Assembly (NCBI RefSeq): GCF_044803115.1
Contig: NZ_CP085224.1
Location: 4,774,001-4,838,000 of the forward strand
DNA: 64,000 bases
Direction of reading: 5' to 3'
Source of the DNA: Caenispirillum salinarum_A
Lineage (GTDB): Bacteria; Pseudomonadota; Alphaproteobacteria; Rhodospirillales; Rhodospirillaceae
This document shows positions 53,287 to 63,862 of this stretch, one piece after another. Positions within the stretch are counted from its first letter, which is position 1. Each line of letters starts with the position of its first letter. The notes under the pieces were generated by a model. That model was not told the origin of the DNA. It did no database searches and saw only the letters and a list, made by a program, of their open reading frames with translations. The position numbers and the translations under genes are program-made.

Positions 53287-54858
53287 ATGGCCGGTAGAAA
53301 GCGCGACGGTCTGCCAGCGTGGAAGATACCGTTGATCAAGGCGATGCTTCGGCGCGGCGGCTGGAGTAACGAGCAGATCGCCTTTCTCCTCTCCACCGTC
53401 GACGATACCGTGAACCTCGGCCGCGTCAGCGATGTGAAGCGGGGCAAACGAGGCGGTGACGTCGAGGCGGCGATCGATGAGGAACTTGATCGGTTCCTCA
53501 TGCTCCGGGAGACCAACGCCGGCGGTGTGGATCCGAAACAGGTCTACGGGCCCGTACATCCGGAAACGCTGCGCCGGCTCTTCGTGCCGCGGAGCGAGAA
53601 TCGTAACTTCCTGGCCCTCGGGGAGAGCGACTGGGCGGAGGCCAAGGAGCGCTTCAACACCCGCGCCAAGAAGTATCTCAAGCCCATCATGGCCTTCGCC
53701 AACAACAGGGGCGGATACCTCCTGTTCGGGGTTGTCGACGGAACCTTCGAGATCAAAGGGATCGACCGGGAAGCCTTCGAGCGTCACGACATCAGGCTGA
53801 TCGACAACGCCATTGGGGGCGCCCTGAGCGTGTCGGTCCGCATCGAGAAGGGCGGTTTTGAGATCGACGGCAAATTTGTCGGCTTGATCTACGTCCATGA
53901 GGCGGAAGAAAAGCCCGTGTTCACCGTTATCCAGGACGGTACCGAGTTTGCGGACGCCGCCATCCTCTATCGATATCCGGGCCAAAACCTCCCCATCCGC
54001 AGCCAGGATCTGCGCCGCATCCTGGCGCAGCGGGAGCGGCAGGCCGAGCTTCGCTATCGCGATCTGATCAGGCGGGTCGCTGATGTCGGAGCGACGCAGG
54101 CAGCCGTCGTGGATCTGGACTCTGGGCGCGTCGACCGTTCAGATCGCTCGCACTACTTCCTATCTCCGGAGACGTTGAAGGACGTCCGCCTCGTGGACGA
54201 GGGCCACTTCACGGAACGGGAGGGAGCTCCGGCACTGACGATTGTCGGCACGGCCGAAGTCGCTGGTGATCATATCGCGATCAAAGAACACCTTGGGCCG
54301 GACGACTTGATCGAGGCTTTTCTGGACCGACAGCAGGTACCGAATCCCGCTGCGTACCTGGAAGAGCTGTGTCATGCGAGCGCCAAGTGGCTTCCGGTGT
54401 ACTTTTTCGCCCAACAGGCTGGCTTCGACGAGCCTGGGCTGATCGCTCACCTGGAATCGGTGCGAACGCGGCGGGAGACGTCGAAGAACAAGCAATTGAC
54501 CCGCCTCAGGAACAGGGAACGGCCCGGCCTTAGGAATACGACCAACCTTTCGGCGGTTGAAGGGAATGCGGGCGCACTTGCTGAACCTCCGACAGAGGAG
54601 GTGCTCCAAGACCCGGAGCAGGTGAAGATCATCCTCCGAACGATCATGGCCCTCATCGAGCTTCCAGAAAATCGCGACCAAGTCTTTGCTTGGTTGCGAG
54701 CCGTCTGGGAGCGGCCTGACCTCGTGAAGAATAGCTACATCGGCCAGCTTTTTCGGGCTGCTCTGGTTCATGTCGACGAGTTGGGCTGGGGGTTCGCCAC
54801 TGCGGCCCCAGCCCCCGCCCCGAGCCGGCCTGCGTCGACACCTGCGGAGGCTTCATGA
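53287..54858 (+). CDS. Schlafen/AlbA_2-domain protein
   Basis: 523 residues. An N-terminal helical segment with SNEQIAFLLSTVDDTVNL then GRVSDVKRGKRGG looks like a helix-turn-helix. The AlbA_2 domain (PF04326-type) follows at about 107-230: GESDWAEAKERF, LKPIMAFANNRGGYLLFGV, IRLIDNAIGGALSV and FTVIQDGTEFADAAILYR. The C-terminal half is helical with no domain that I recognise. AlbA_2 proteins often accompany mobile elements and restriction systems as nucleic-acid or nucleotide-binding regulators. A GGAGGGGGGA box precedes the ATG. Fifth gene of the operon; its stop overlaps the next start (ATGA). Confidence 0.87.
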   Translation: MAGRKRDGLPAWKIPLIKAMLRRGGWSNEQIAFLLSTVDDTVNLGRVSDVKRGKRGGDVEAAIDEELDRFLMLRETNAGGVDPKQVYGPVHPETLRRLFVPRSENRNFLALGESDWAEAKERFNTRAKKYLKPIMAFANNRGGYLLFGVVDGTFEIKGIDREAFERHDIRLIDNAIGGALSVSVRIEKGGFEIDGKFVGLIYVHEAEEKPVFTVIQDGTEFADAAILYRYPGQNLPIRSQDLRRILAQRERQAELRYRDLIRRVADVGATQAAVVDLDSGRVDRSDRSHYFLSPETLKDVRLVDEGHFTEREGAPALTIVGTAEVAGDHIAIKEHLGPDDLIEAFLDRQQVPNPAAYLEELCHASAKWLPVYFFAQQAGFDEPGLIAHLESVRTRRETSKNKQLTRLRNRERPGLRNTTNLSAVEGNAGALAEPPTEEVLQDPEQVKIILRTIMALIELPENRDQVFAWLRAVWERPDLVKNSYIGQLFRAALVHVDELGWGFATAAPAPAPSRPASTPAEAS

Positions 54859-54977
54859 ACATCAGCCTGTGCCCCACCTTCAGCAAAAGCCTGTCGCGCC
54901 TGACCGGTCAGGAACAGGCCCTGGTGAAAACCACCGTCATGGACTTCATGATGGCGCCCGAGGCGTCGGGGCACGGC
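54855..54977 (+). pseudogene. Truncated start of a UvrD/exonuclease-like helicase gene
   Basis: The first ~41 residues, MNISLCPTFSKSLSRLTGQE then QALVKTTVMDFMMAPEASGHG, resemble the N-termini of helicase-like proteins found with restriction systems. The homology ends at about 54977, where the frame runs into the inverted res fragment and becomes meaningless Arg/His-rich sequence. The ATGA overlap with the AlbA_2 stop shows it was the sixth, translation-coupled gene of the operon. The family name is based on a short match. Confidence 0.55.
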
Positions 54978-55443
54978 GTTGACCGTCTGCCACGCGATCG
55001 GCATGGCCATGACCGTCGTCTTGCCGCTGCCCGTCGCCATCTTCATGGCCATGCGGAGGAGCTCGGGATTGGCCTGATCGTTGGCGCCTTCGACGTACTC
55101 CAGGAGCCGTGCCGTCGCCGGCGTCACAAGCCACTGGCTCTGGGGGAAGTGCGCCACTCGTCGACGAACTGTCGGTTCTCGTTGATGATCGGTGTCGGGT
55201 TGTACTCGACGTCGGCGGAGGACAGGCCGGCGCCCGTGTCGAAGACCATCGAGGTCTGATCATCCGCCTTCTTCCCGCCCTTCTTCTTTTTGAGCTTGGG
55301 AACCGGCGTGATCAGTTCGGAACGGCGGCGGCCCCGCTTCGGCGGGTTGTCCGTCGGTTGGCCGTCCTCATCGAGATCATGGTGCCACTTGGGCACCTCA
55401 TAAGGCGAGTTGAGGATGGGCTTTCGAAGAACCGCTCGCTCAT
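54975..55443 (-). pseudogene. Broken, inverted 5' fragment of a second restriction (Res) gene
   Basis: Read on the minus strand from ATG 55443 (MSERFFE) the frame is broken by about one missing base near 55421, then continues PILNSPYEVPKWHHDLD and RRRSELITPVPK. A second shift near 55150 leads to HFPQSQWLVTPATARLLEYV, then after an internal loss of ~35 residues to NPELLRMAMKMATGSGKTTV, ending at QTVNA (about 54976). These blocks parallel residues 1-180 of the intact Res at 45198 (ILNSPF, SQWGVTHETARLLDHW, MATGSGKTTVMAM). It is a paralogous 5' fragment, not a copy, since sequence divergence is large. It stops at the join with the helicase fragment. Confidence 0.82.
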
Positions 55444-55673
55444 GTTTTCCCCCGGGCACGTTTAGTTGCCGGAAGCGCACACGAATATCTGGCAACAATT
55501 CAAGGGCGTAGGCGAAATGCCGAGCGGAGGTTCGTCATGCCCTCCAGCCGCCCGCCCATTAAGGTGCTATGAATAATTTTATTCGACGTCGAACAGCCGT
55601 AGCTCTGATCACACCCAGCGCGCGGCATTTTCCACCGCTGTAGGTAGTGCGCCCGACGCGGAGGTTCTCCGCA

Positions 55674-55895
55674 TCATGCCGATGAAGGCGTTGCCTGCGG
55701 GGTGTTCCATCCGGCATATGACGCGGCATCTGCAAGAGCCGCAAGCAGCGCCGACAAGGTCTCTGGGTCAGAAATACGGGTCTCCGATGTGCAGAGCCCG
55801 TTTTGGACTACTGTCAAGGCGATGCTGGGGCCGACCGCGGTTGCGGAAACGTCCAGCCGGAGCCCGTCGGCTAGTGGGATCGGAATCGTGTACAT
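55674..55895 (-). CDS. Small hypothetical protein (73 aa)
   Basis: Unrecognised. From ATG 55895, preceded by GAAGGAA eight bases upstream, it reads MYTIPIPLADGLRLDVSATA and ends in a helical ETLSALLAALADAASYAGW. Looks like a small beta-strand plus helix protein. No signal or membrane helix. It lies in a gene-poor part of the island between broken genes, so it may be a cargo remnant. Confidence 0.5.
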   Translation of the reverse strand: MYTIPIPLADGLRLDVSATAVGPSIALTVVQNGLCTSETRISDPETLSALLAALADAASYAGWNTPQATPSSA

Positions 55896-56001
55896 GATGC
55901 GTATTCCTTCGATGTGGACGGCCACAGCCGCCGGTAAGCAGCCGGTCAACGAAACCTGGTTTCCGTTGACCGGCTGCAACTGAATTCACGACGGCACAGC
56001 G

Positions 56002-56439
56002 CTATTCAGCGATGATTGTCTGCTTGGGCGAAAAGCCGATCACCAATGCGGGTCCGACCGGCGTCGGACCCTCGACAACAGCGGCATCCCAGCCTTCGTT
56101 CCGGAGTTGCTCCCGCCATGGCCACACCGCGACGCCCAGCGGGTCGACGGGGAAGTCGTCCGGATCGGCGCCTTCGGTCGGAGGCATCATCTGGTTCCAG
56201 TACCGCGGGTGCTTCAACCCGCGCCGCTCGGCGACGGTGCCGGCGATGATGTGCCGGATGGCCTCGAAGACCCGGAACGGCACGGTCAGGGCCTGCGGCG
56301 TCGCACAAAGCGTCCAGACCGTTCGCCGCGCGACCAGTTGGAGGTCGACGCTGTTGAGCGGGCGCCAGGATCCGCAGGCAATCGCCTCGATGGGCAGGTC
56401 GACAGTGCGCACTGTCGTCGTTTTGATTACAGGCTGCAT
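56002..56439 (-). CDS. Hypothetical protein (145 aa)
   Basis: Unrecognised soluble protein. The ATG at 56439 has a GAGG box nine bases upstream; an earlier ATG at 56448 is too close to it. Notable pieces are AIACGSWRPLNSVDLQLVAR, KHPRYWNQMMPP and DPLGVAVWPWREQLRNEGW. The Trp-rich C-terminal half suggests a folded domain. It shares strand with the preceding small gene and is between it and the truncated integrase, perhaps accessory to that older element. Confidence 0.6.
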   Translation of the reverse strand: MQPVIKTTTVRTVDLPIEAIACGSWRPLNSVDLQLVARRTVWTLCATPQALTVPFRVFEAIRHIIAGTVAERRGLKHPRYWNQMMPPTEGADPDDFPVDPLGVAVWPWREQLRNEGWDAAVVEGPTPVGPALVIGFSPKQTIIAE

Positions 56440-56546
56440 TGCAGTCATCCTCGGTTCGGGCAGCAGCCGATCTGCCGCCGCACCGGCACGGGCGGCAGAT
56501 CGGCCACAAGAGCTGAAAACCGAGCGGGAAAGCTCCGCAGGCGCCC

Positions 56547-57060
56547 CTATCGTGAGCGCCTGGACAGCTGCATGGGGATCATGGTGTCGACGACCTTGGC
56601 GAGTGCTTTTGATGCCGCCACGGTCTCTGCATGGCCGTAGTGCTCGTCCAGGACCCGCTCACTGTGTCCGAGGACCTTTGCCGCCGGACGGACCGCTTCG
56701 GGACTGATCCTTTGCGCCTGCGTCGCAATGCAGTCACGGAAAAGGTGCGGCGAGACGCGCCGCCCCAGTCGGGCAAGGGTGATGTCACCGACTCTCTGAC
56801 TGATCGCGGCCCGGGTCATGCCGAAGCCGTCGCGGGCCGTCCACAGGGCGTCATCGCGCGGCCCCAGCAGCGGGCGATAGATGTTCACATACTCCCAGAA
56901 TGCACGCTCGAACTTGGCAGGCCATGCCGCCGACCAGCGGCTGCCGTTCTTCGTGGTCGCAAAAGTGATCCTTACGGTCTCGTCCTGCGATTCCACAGTA
57001 ATGCCGATGTATATCTCGCTGATGTCCCGAAGGCGGTTCCCCAACGCCCCCCGAATGATC
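56547..57060 (-). pseudogene. N-terminally truncated tyrosine recombinase (catalytic domain only)
   Basis: About 170 residues with the complete catalytic set: Arg in GNRLRDISEI, Lys in TFATTKNGSRW, SPHLFRDCIATQA (His and Arg), KVLGHSERVLDEHYGH (His and nucleophile Tyr). The core-binding and arm-binding domains that should precede are missing; the frame runs out at the copper-protein gene start (57082). It is a different recombinase from the one at the tRNA end. It marks the right side of the accessory region and suggests an earlier, separate insertion. Confidence 0.8.
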
Positions 57061-57081
57061 CACACCAGGAGACTTAAACCC

Positions 57082-57429
57082 ATGAAAACGATCCTTTTCG
57101 CCGCCGCCGTCCTCGGCGGTCTGCCGGCCGCCGCCATGGCGGAGTCCTCGCACATCATGTTCGACCATTCCACGATGGCCGGCGCGAAACATGAGGAGGA
57201 AGCAGCCGTTTCCGGCACCGGCACGGTCAACAGCGTCGACGCCGACGCCAAGACGGTGAACGTGACGCATGAGCCCATCGCCGCCATCGGCTGGCCCGCC
57301 ATGACCATGGACTTCGCCGTGGCCGAGGGCGTCGACCTCGCCACCCTGGAGGCGGGCGCGTCGGTTTCCTTCACCCTGACGCGGGGCGCGGACGGCATCT
57401 ACATAATCGAGACGGAGCAGGCCCGGTAA
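57082..57429 (+). CDS. CusF-like periplasmic copper-binding protein
   Basis: 115-residue exported metallochaperone. A signal peptide ends AMA before ESSHIM (about residue 20). The CusF site is present in full: His in THEPIAAIGW, Trp44-type in GWPAMTM, and the two Met of PAMTMDF, i.e. H, W, M, M in the family order. CusF binds Cu(I)/Ag(I) and hands it to efflux systems. The ATG at 57082 follows CAGGAGACTT. Its promoter must lie within the adjacent recombinase remnant. First gene of the copper cluster, convergent with lgt. Confidence 0.9.
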   Translation: MKTILFAAAVLGGLPAAAMAESSHIMFDHSTMAGAKHEEEAAVSGTGTVNSVDADAKTVNVTHEPIAAIGWPAMTMDFAVAEGVDLATLEAGASVSFTLTRGADGIYIIETEQAR

Positions 57430-57436
57430 GGGAAGA

Positions 57437-57465
57437 GGCGGCGGATACCTTTTGCATCCGCCGCC
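57437..57465. terminator. Bidirectional stem-loop between cusF-like gene and lgt
   Basis: GGCGGCGGAT and ATCCGCCGCC pair perfectly over 10 bp, between convergent genes. Neither side has a strong T-run. Confidence 0.55.
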
Positions 57466-57477
57466 ATTCCCGCGAGC

Positions 57478-58302
57478 TTATTCGGCAGCGGCGTGAGCCC
57501 TCGGCCGGTTCCGCACGGCGTAGGCCACGATGCCCATGCCGAGCGCGATCATCGGCAGGCTGAGAAGCTGGCCCATGGTCGCGCCCTGCCAGACGAAGCC
57601 CAGGAACGGATCCGGCTCGCGGAAGAATTCCACCGTGAAGCGCGCCAAGCCGTAGAGCGCCAGGAACGTTCCGAACAGCACGCCCGGCCGCGCCCGCACC
57701 GACGGCCGGCGGGCGAGAACGGCCATGACGGCCAGCAGCACGAGCCCCTCAAGCGCCGCCTCGTAAAGCTGGCTCGGGTGGCGCGGGACCGCGCCGCCCA
57801 TCGGGAAGACCATGGCCCACGGCACGTCGGTGGCGCGTCCGTAGAGTTCGCCGTTGATGAAGTTCGCCAGCCGCCCGAAGAACAGGCCGATGGGCGCGAC
57901 GACGGCGACGGTGTCGGCGAACGGCAGCAGCGGCACCTTGCGCTTGCGGGCGAACAGCCAGATGGCGACGGCGACGCCCAGAAGCCCACCGTGGAAGGAC
58001 ATGCCGCCGTGCCAGACCTGGACAATCTCCAGCGGGTTCGAGAGGTAGTACCCCGGCTTGTAGAACAGCACGTAGCCCAGCCGCCCGCCGAGGACGACGC
58101 CGAAGGTGGCCCAGAGCAGGAAGTCGTCGACGTCCTCGCGCGTCAGGCCAGCCAGCCCCGGCCAGCGCGGAACCATGCGCCGCAGTAGCAGCCAGCCGCC
58201 GGTCAGGCCGGTCAGGTAGGCCAGCGCGTACCAGCGGATGACGAGCGGGCCGAGTTCGAAGGCCACGGGGTCGATGTTGGGGAACGGCATCGGGCCGGTC
58301 AT
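57478..58302 (-). CDS. lgt: Prolipoprotein diacylglyceryl transferase
   Basis: Inner-membrane enzyme that adds diacylglycerol to lipobox cysteine. Family signatures are IRWYALAYLTG, GGRLGYVLFY, VWHGGMSFHGGLLG with the essential His, and FGRLANFINGELYGR with the catalytic Arg. Seven membrane helices; 274 residues. Start ATG 58302. Its place beside the copper genes, and not near folate or thyA genes as is common, suggests that this may be a second, cluster-linked copy; lgt in heavy-metal clusters is known. A genome-wide count would be needed to say whether the main copy is elsewhere. Confidence 0.95.
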   Translation of the reverse strand: MTGPMPFPNIDPVAFELGPLVIRWYALAYLTGLTGGWLLLRRMVPRWPGLAGLTREDVDDFLLWATFGVVLGGRLGYVLFYKPGYYLSNPLEIVQVWHGGMSFHGGLLGVAVAIWLFARKRKVPLLPFADTVAVVAPIGLFFGRLANFINGELYGRATDVPWAMVFPMGGAVPRHPSQLYEAALEGLVLLAVMAVLARRPSVRARPGVLFGTFLALYGLARFTVEFFREPDPFLGFVWQGATMGQLLSLPMIALGMGIVAYAVRNRPRAHAAAE

Positions 58303-58378
58303 GACGGTCCTCTCGATGGTCAGGGGGCGGCCCGCGCAGGGCCGTGTTCCTAATGCAGCTTGCGGTTCCGGGGCGCGA

Positions 58379-60763
<2,385 letters not shown>

Positions 60764-60797
60764 GCCTGCCTCCTGTGCCCCGTGCGGAAAGGCCAAG

Positions 60798-60822
60798 GCA
60801 CCGGGCGCTGGACGCCCGGTGC
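60798..60822 (-). terminator. Stem-loop between the Met-rich protein gene and the P-type ATPase
   Basis: GCACCGGGCG and CGCCCGGTGC pair over 10 bp around a 5-base loop. Read on the minus strand the following sequence is only moderately T-rich. It may be an attenuator separating the two genes' expression levels. Confidence 0.5.
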
Positions 60823-60848
60823 TTCAAAAGCGGTAACGCCGGGACGGC

Positions 60849-61403
60849 CTATTTGGCGGGCGACATCATGCCGGTCTTGGGGTCGATGGCGACCTTGCGG
60901 ACCAGCGAGCCGTCCACCGTTTCGATCACGGCGATCAGCTTCCCGTCCTGGTCCTCGACCGCCCCGGCCTGAAGGCGGTCATTGCCGTGGCGGATGAGCA
61001 TGGCTTCGAGAAGCGTCTTGGCTTCGTCCGCCGTCAGGTCGAGCGGCTGGCCGGTCATCATGGCGCAGGGCCCGAGCCCCATGCCCATGCCGCCCATCAT
61101 GCCGCCCTGGCCCATCATGCCGGGGCCCATGCCGCCTTGTCCCATCATGCCCATCATGCCGGGACCCTGGCCGCCCTGGCCCATCATCCCCATCATGCCG
61201 GAGCCTTGCCCGTCCTGGCCCATCATGCCGCCGGGCATCTGGTCGGGCTGCATCTGCCCCTGGCGCTGCGCCTGGTCAGCCGGCGCTTCGGCGGCGGTGG
61301 TCGCGATGTTCGGATGGTGGGCGTTGTGGTCGCTCTGGTTCTGGGCGAAGGCCGGGGCCGCCATGGCGGCGAGGGCGGCGGTGGCGATCAGGATAGTGCG
61401 CAT
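60849..61403 (-). CDS. Met/Gly-rich periplasmic protein, probable copper binder
   Basis: 184 residues with a signal peptide (MRTILIATAALAAMAAPAFA). His-containing stretch SDHNAHHPN follows. The middle is a repeat of GMMGMMGQGGQGP and MGPGMMGQGG, some 25 Met in about 60 residues, typical of copper-tolerance proteins that bind Cu(I). The last ~70 residues (TGQPLDLTADEAKTLLEAML; KIAVIETVDGSLVRKVAID) form a more regular domain. The name is unknown to me. Lies directly upstream of the copper ATPase in the same direction. Confidence 0.82.
   Translation of the reverse strand: MRTILIATAALAAMAAPAFAQNQSDHNAHHPNIATTAAEAPADQAQRQGQMQPDQMPGGMMGQDGQGSGMMGMMGQGGQGPGMMGMMGQGGMGPGMMGQGGMMGGMGMGLGPCAMMTGQPLDLTADEAKTLLEAMLIRHGNDRLQAGAVEDQDGKLIAVIETVDGSLVRKVAIDPKTGMMSPAK
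61065..61255 (-). repeat. In-frame tandem repeat encoding GMMG units
   Basis: Imperfect units built on CCCATCATGCC (plus-strand reading) recur across about 190 bases inside the Met-rich gene. In frame with the protein repeats; length may vary between strains. Confidence 0.8.
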
Positions 61404-61498
61404 GGTTGAAGCTCCTTGCCTGGTGAATGCTGAGCCTCAGCACACCACGCCCATGCAACAGCGCTATGTCAGGACGGCCGGAAAAGTGTGTCCAGATG

Positions 61499-62896
61499 TT
61501 ACAAGCGGCCGGACCCGCCCCGCGCCAGCGGCAGCCGCAGGCTCGCCCGCAGGCCGCCGCCGGGGAGGTTGGCGAGCCTGATTTCGCCGCCGTGGGCGTG
61601 CGCGACGCTGGCGACGATGCTCAGGCCGAGGCCCACGCCGCCGGTGGTCCGCCCGCGCGACGCCTCGACGCGGTAGAAGGGCCGGAACACCCGCTCCATC
61701 TGATCCTCGGCGATGCCGGGGCCGTCGTCGTCAACATGGATCAGCACGGTTCCATCCGTGCGCTCCAGCGTGACCACGGCGCGGCCGCCATAGCGCACCG
61801 CATTCTGGACAAGGTTCGTGATCGCCCGCCGCAGCGCTTGCGGTCGGCAGGCCGTCACGCACGGTGGCGCCTCGGCGCATTCCACCGGCTGCCCGGCCTC
61901 GGCCAGATCGTCGCAGAGGCTCTGCACCAGGGCGGCGACGTCCACCTGCTGCATGGCCTCGGTCTCGGCGTCCTCGCGGGCGAAGGCGAGGGTGGAGCGG
62001 ATCATGTCCTCCATCTCGGCCAGGGTGGCGAGGGTCTTGTCGCGTTCCTCGTCGTCCTCGATGAACTCCGCCCGCAGGCGCAGCAGCGTGATGGGCGTGC
62101 GCAGGTCGTGGGAGATGGCGGCGAGCATCTGCGTGCGGTCCTCGACGAAGCGGCGCAGGCGGGCCTGCATGTCGTTGAAGGCGCCGGTCGCCCGCCGCAC
62201 CTCGTCGGGCCCGCGCTCGTCCAGGGGCGGTGCCGTCACATCCCGTCCCAGGCGCTCCGCCGCCCGCGCAAGGTCCCGCAAGGGCCGAGTCATGCGGCGG
62301 ACCACGACCACTGACAGCCCCAGCACGCCGGCGAACATGATGACGGTCGACGCCACCGCGCCGCCCGACGGGGCCGCGCTGGCTTCCGGCAGGGCGCCGG
62401 ACACCGTTACCCAGGTTTCATCGGCAAGGCCGATCGAGGCGCGCACGTCGGCGCGGGTCAGCGGGTTCAGCGCGGCGAGCCCGACGGTGTCCTCGGGCAG
62501 GGCGTCAAGCACCTGGACCGTGATGCGATCCCGGTAGGCCGTGCCCAGCTCTTCAAGGAGAAGTTCGCGGATCAGGCGGGCGCGCCAGTCGTTCTCCTGA
62601 TCGTGGACGAGCGGATTCTGCGGGTTGGTCGCGACGCCCAGGTCCGCGGCTTCGGTCGCCCGCACCACGCGATCCCGCAGGGGCGCGGGCACCGCCGCCA
62701 CCACCTGCACGACAGTCGTGGCCCGGTGCGCGAACTCGCGCCCGCCGGTCGCCGCCAGCAGGACGTCGCGGTCGTGGGCGTAGAAGACCATGCTGACGGC
62801 GTGGGACAACGTCAGCCCCACCACCAGCAGCAGCAGGGTCTGCCCCGCCATGCTGCGCGGCCCGGGCAGCCGCCACCGTTTACCGTTTGCCGTCAT
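61499..62896 (-). CDS. Sensor histidine kinase, CusS/heavy-metal-type
   Basis: 465-residue inner-membrane kinase. Two membrane helices flank a periplasmic sensor of about 150 residues; a HAMP linker (MTRPLRDLARAAERLGRD) follows; the H-box AISHDLRTPITLLRLRAEF has the phospho-His near residue 263; the ATPase domain shows NLVQNAVRYGG, DDGPGI and TGGVGLGLSIVASVAHAHGG. Overlaps the response-regulator gene by 17 bases, so the two are translationally coupled. The copper cluster suggests metal sensing, though the periplasmic domain alone does not prove it. Confidence 0.93.
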   Translation of the reverse strand: MTANGKRWRLPGPRSMAGQTLLLLVVGLTLSHAVSMVFYAHDRDVLLAATGGREFAHRATTVVQVVAAVPAPLRDRVVRATEAADLGVATNPQNPLVHDQENDWRARLIRELLLEELGTAYRDRITVQVLDALPEDTVGLAALNPLTRADVRASIGLADETWVTVSGALPEASAAPSGGAVASTVIMFAGVLGLSVVVVRRMTRPLRDLARAAERLGRDVTAPPLDERGPDEVRRATGAFNDMQARLRRFVEDRTQMLAAISHDLRTPITLLRLRAEFIEDDEERDKTLATLAEMEDMIRSTLAFAREDAETEAMQQVDVAALVQSLCDDLAEAGQPVECAEAPPCVTACRPQALRRAITNLVQNAVRYGGRAVVTLERTDGTVLIHVDDDGPGIAEDQMERVFRPFYRVEASRGRTTGGVGLGLSIVASVAHAHGGEIRLANLPGGGLRASLRLPLARGGSGRL

Positions 62897-63611
62897 CGAA
62901 GGTCACTTCGGCGGTGAACATGTAGCCGTCGCCCCAGACCGTCTTGATGAGCATCGGGTTGGCGGGGTCGTCCTCCATCTTGCGGCGCAGGCGGCTCACC
63001 TGTGTGTCGATGCTGCGGTCGAAGGCAACCGACGATCGCCCGCGCGCCAGGTCCAGAAGCTGGTCGCGCGACAGCACCCGCTTGGGCCGCTCCACGAAGG
63101 CGAGCAGAAGGCTGTACTCGCCCTTGCTCAGCGGCAGCACGACTCCGTCCGGCCGGTGCAGGTCGTGGCGGCCGAGGTTCAGCGTCCAGCCTGCGAAGCG
63201 GGCCAGCGACCGTTCCTCCGCCGGGGCGGCGGCGGCCGCGCCTTGTGCCCGGCGCAGGACCGCCTTGATGCGCGCCAGCAGCTCGCGCGGGGAGAACGGC
63301 TTCGCCACATAGTCGTCGGCGCCCATTTCCAGACCGACGATGCGGTCCGTCTCCTCGCCCATGGCCGTCAGCATGATGATGGGGATGGCGGACTCCGCCC
63401 GCAGGCTCCGGCACAGGCTGAGGCCGTCCTCGCCCGGCAGCATGAGGTCCAGCACCACCAGGTCGATGCGGTGGTCGGCCATCACCCGGCGCATTTCGGC
63501 GCCGTCTCCGGCGGTGGAGACGCGCAGGCCGTGCTTCGTCAGGAACTTGCCGACGAGGTCGCGGATGCCGCGGTGGTCGTCGACGACAAGGATGTGCGGT
63601 GTTCCGTCCAT
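62880..63611 (-). CDS. OmpR-family response regulator
   Basis: 243 residues. Receiver: acidic pair in ILVVDDHRGIRDLV (D11, D12), phospho-Asp55 in LDLMLPGEDG, and Lys in YVAKPFSPRELL. The C-terminal winged helix contains LSKGEYSLLLAFVE and DRSIDTQVSRLRRKMEDDP with the recognition helix, and GDGYMF at the end. It would control the copper genes. ATG at 63611; partner kinase overlaps its 3' end. Confidence 0.94.
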   Translation of the reverse strand: MDGTPHILVVDDHRGIRDLVGKFLTKHGLRVSTAGDGAEMRRVMADHRIDLVVLDLMLPGEDGLSLCRSLRAESAIPIIMLTAMGEETDRIVGLEMGADDYVAKPFSPRELLARIKAVLRRAQGAAAAAPAEERSLARFAGWTLNLGRHDLHRPDGVVLPLSKGEYSLLLAFVERPKRVLSRDQLLDLARGRSSVAFDRSIDTQVSRLRRKMEDDPANPMLIKTVWGDGYMFTAEVTFDDGKR

Positions 63612-63747
63612 GCCGCGACTGTAGCGCCGCGCGGCGCAAGCGTCCGCCGAAAAAGTGTTACCGAATGTGTCGGAACGCCGTCCCGTAAAGGACTGTCACG
63701 AAGTAGGGCCTTGCCCGACAAACTTGCGGCACCCGCGCATGGTCATA

Positions 63748-63775
63748 TTGACCTTGACCCCGCGGGAGGACGATG
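63748..63775 (+). promoter_or_regulatory. Candidate metal-regulated promoter upstream of the last gene
   Basis: TTGACC followed by a partial dyad TTGACCCCGCGGGAGGACG about 90 bases before the ATG at 63863. The layout is like MerR/CueR-type promoters but the arms do not pair cleanly. Weak call. Confidence 0.25.
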
Positions 63776-63862
63776 GGGCGGGCCCGGTGTCCGATGCCTT
63801 GATCTGCCCCGGGCTGTCTTGTCGTCCTCCGTGCGGGGCGGCCAATCGGGGAGGAGGTCCAC

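Noticed and set aside
55109..55465. 118-residue plus-strand ORF
   Set aside because: Antisense of the broken restriction-gene fragment.
55520..55560. Possible attR (GGTTC...CCAGCCGCCCGCCC)
   Set aside because: Only loosely similar to the tRNA-Val 3' end with insertions; would not restore a tRNA and is within chance.
61065..61255. CRISPR-like or satellite array
   Set aside because: In-frame Met/Gly repeats of a secreted protein; no spacers.
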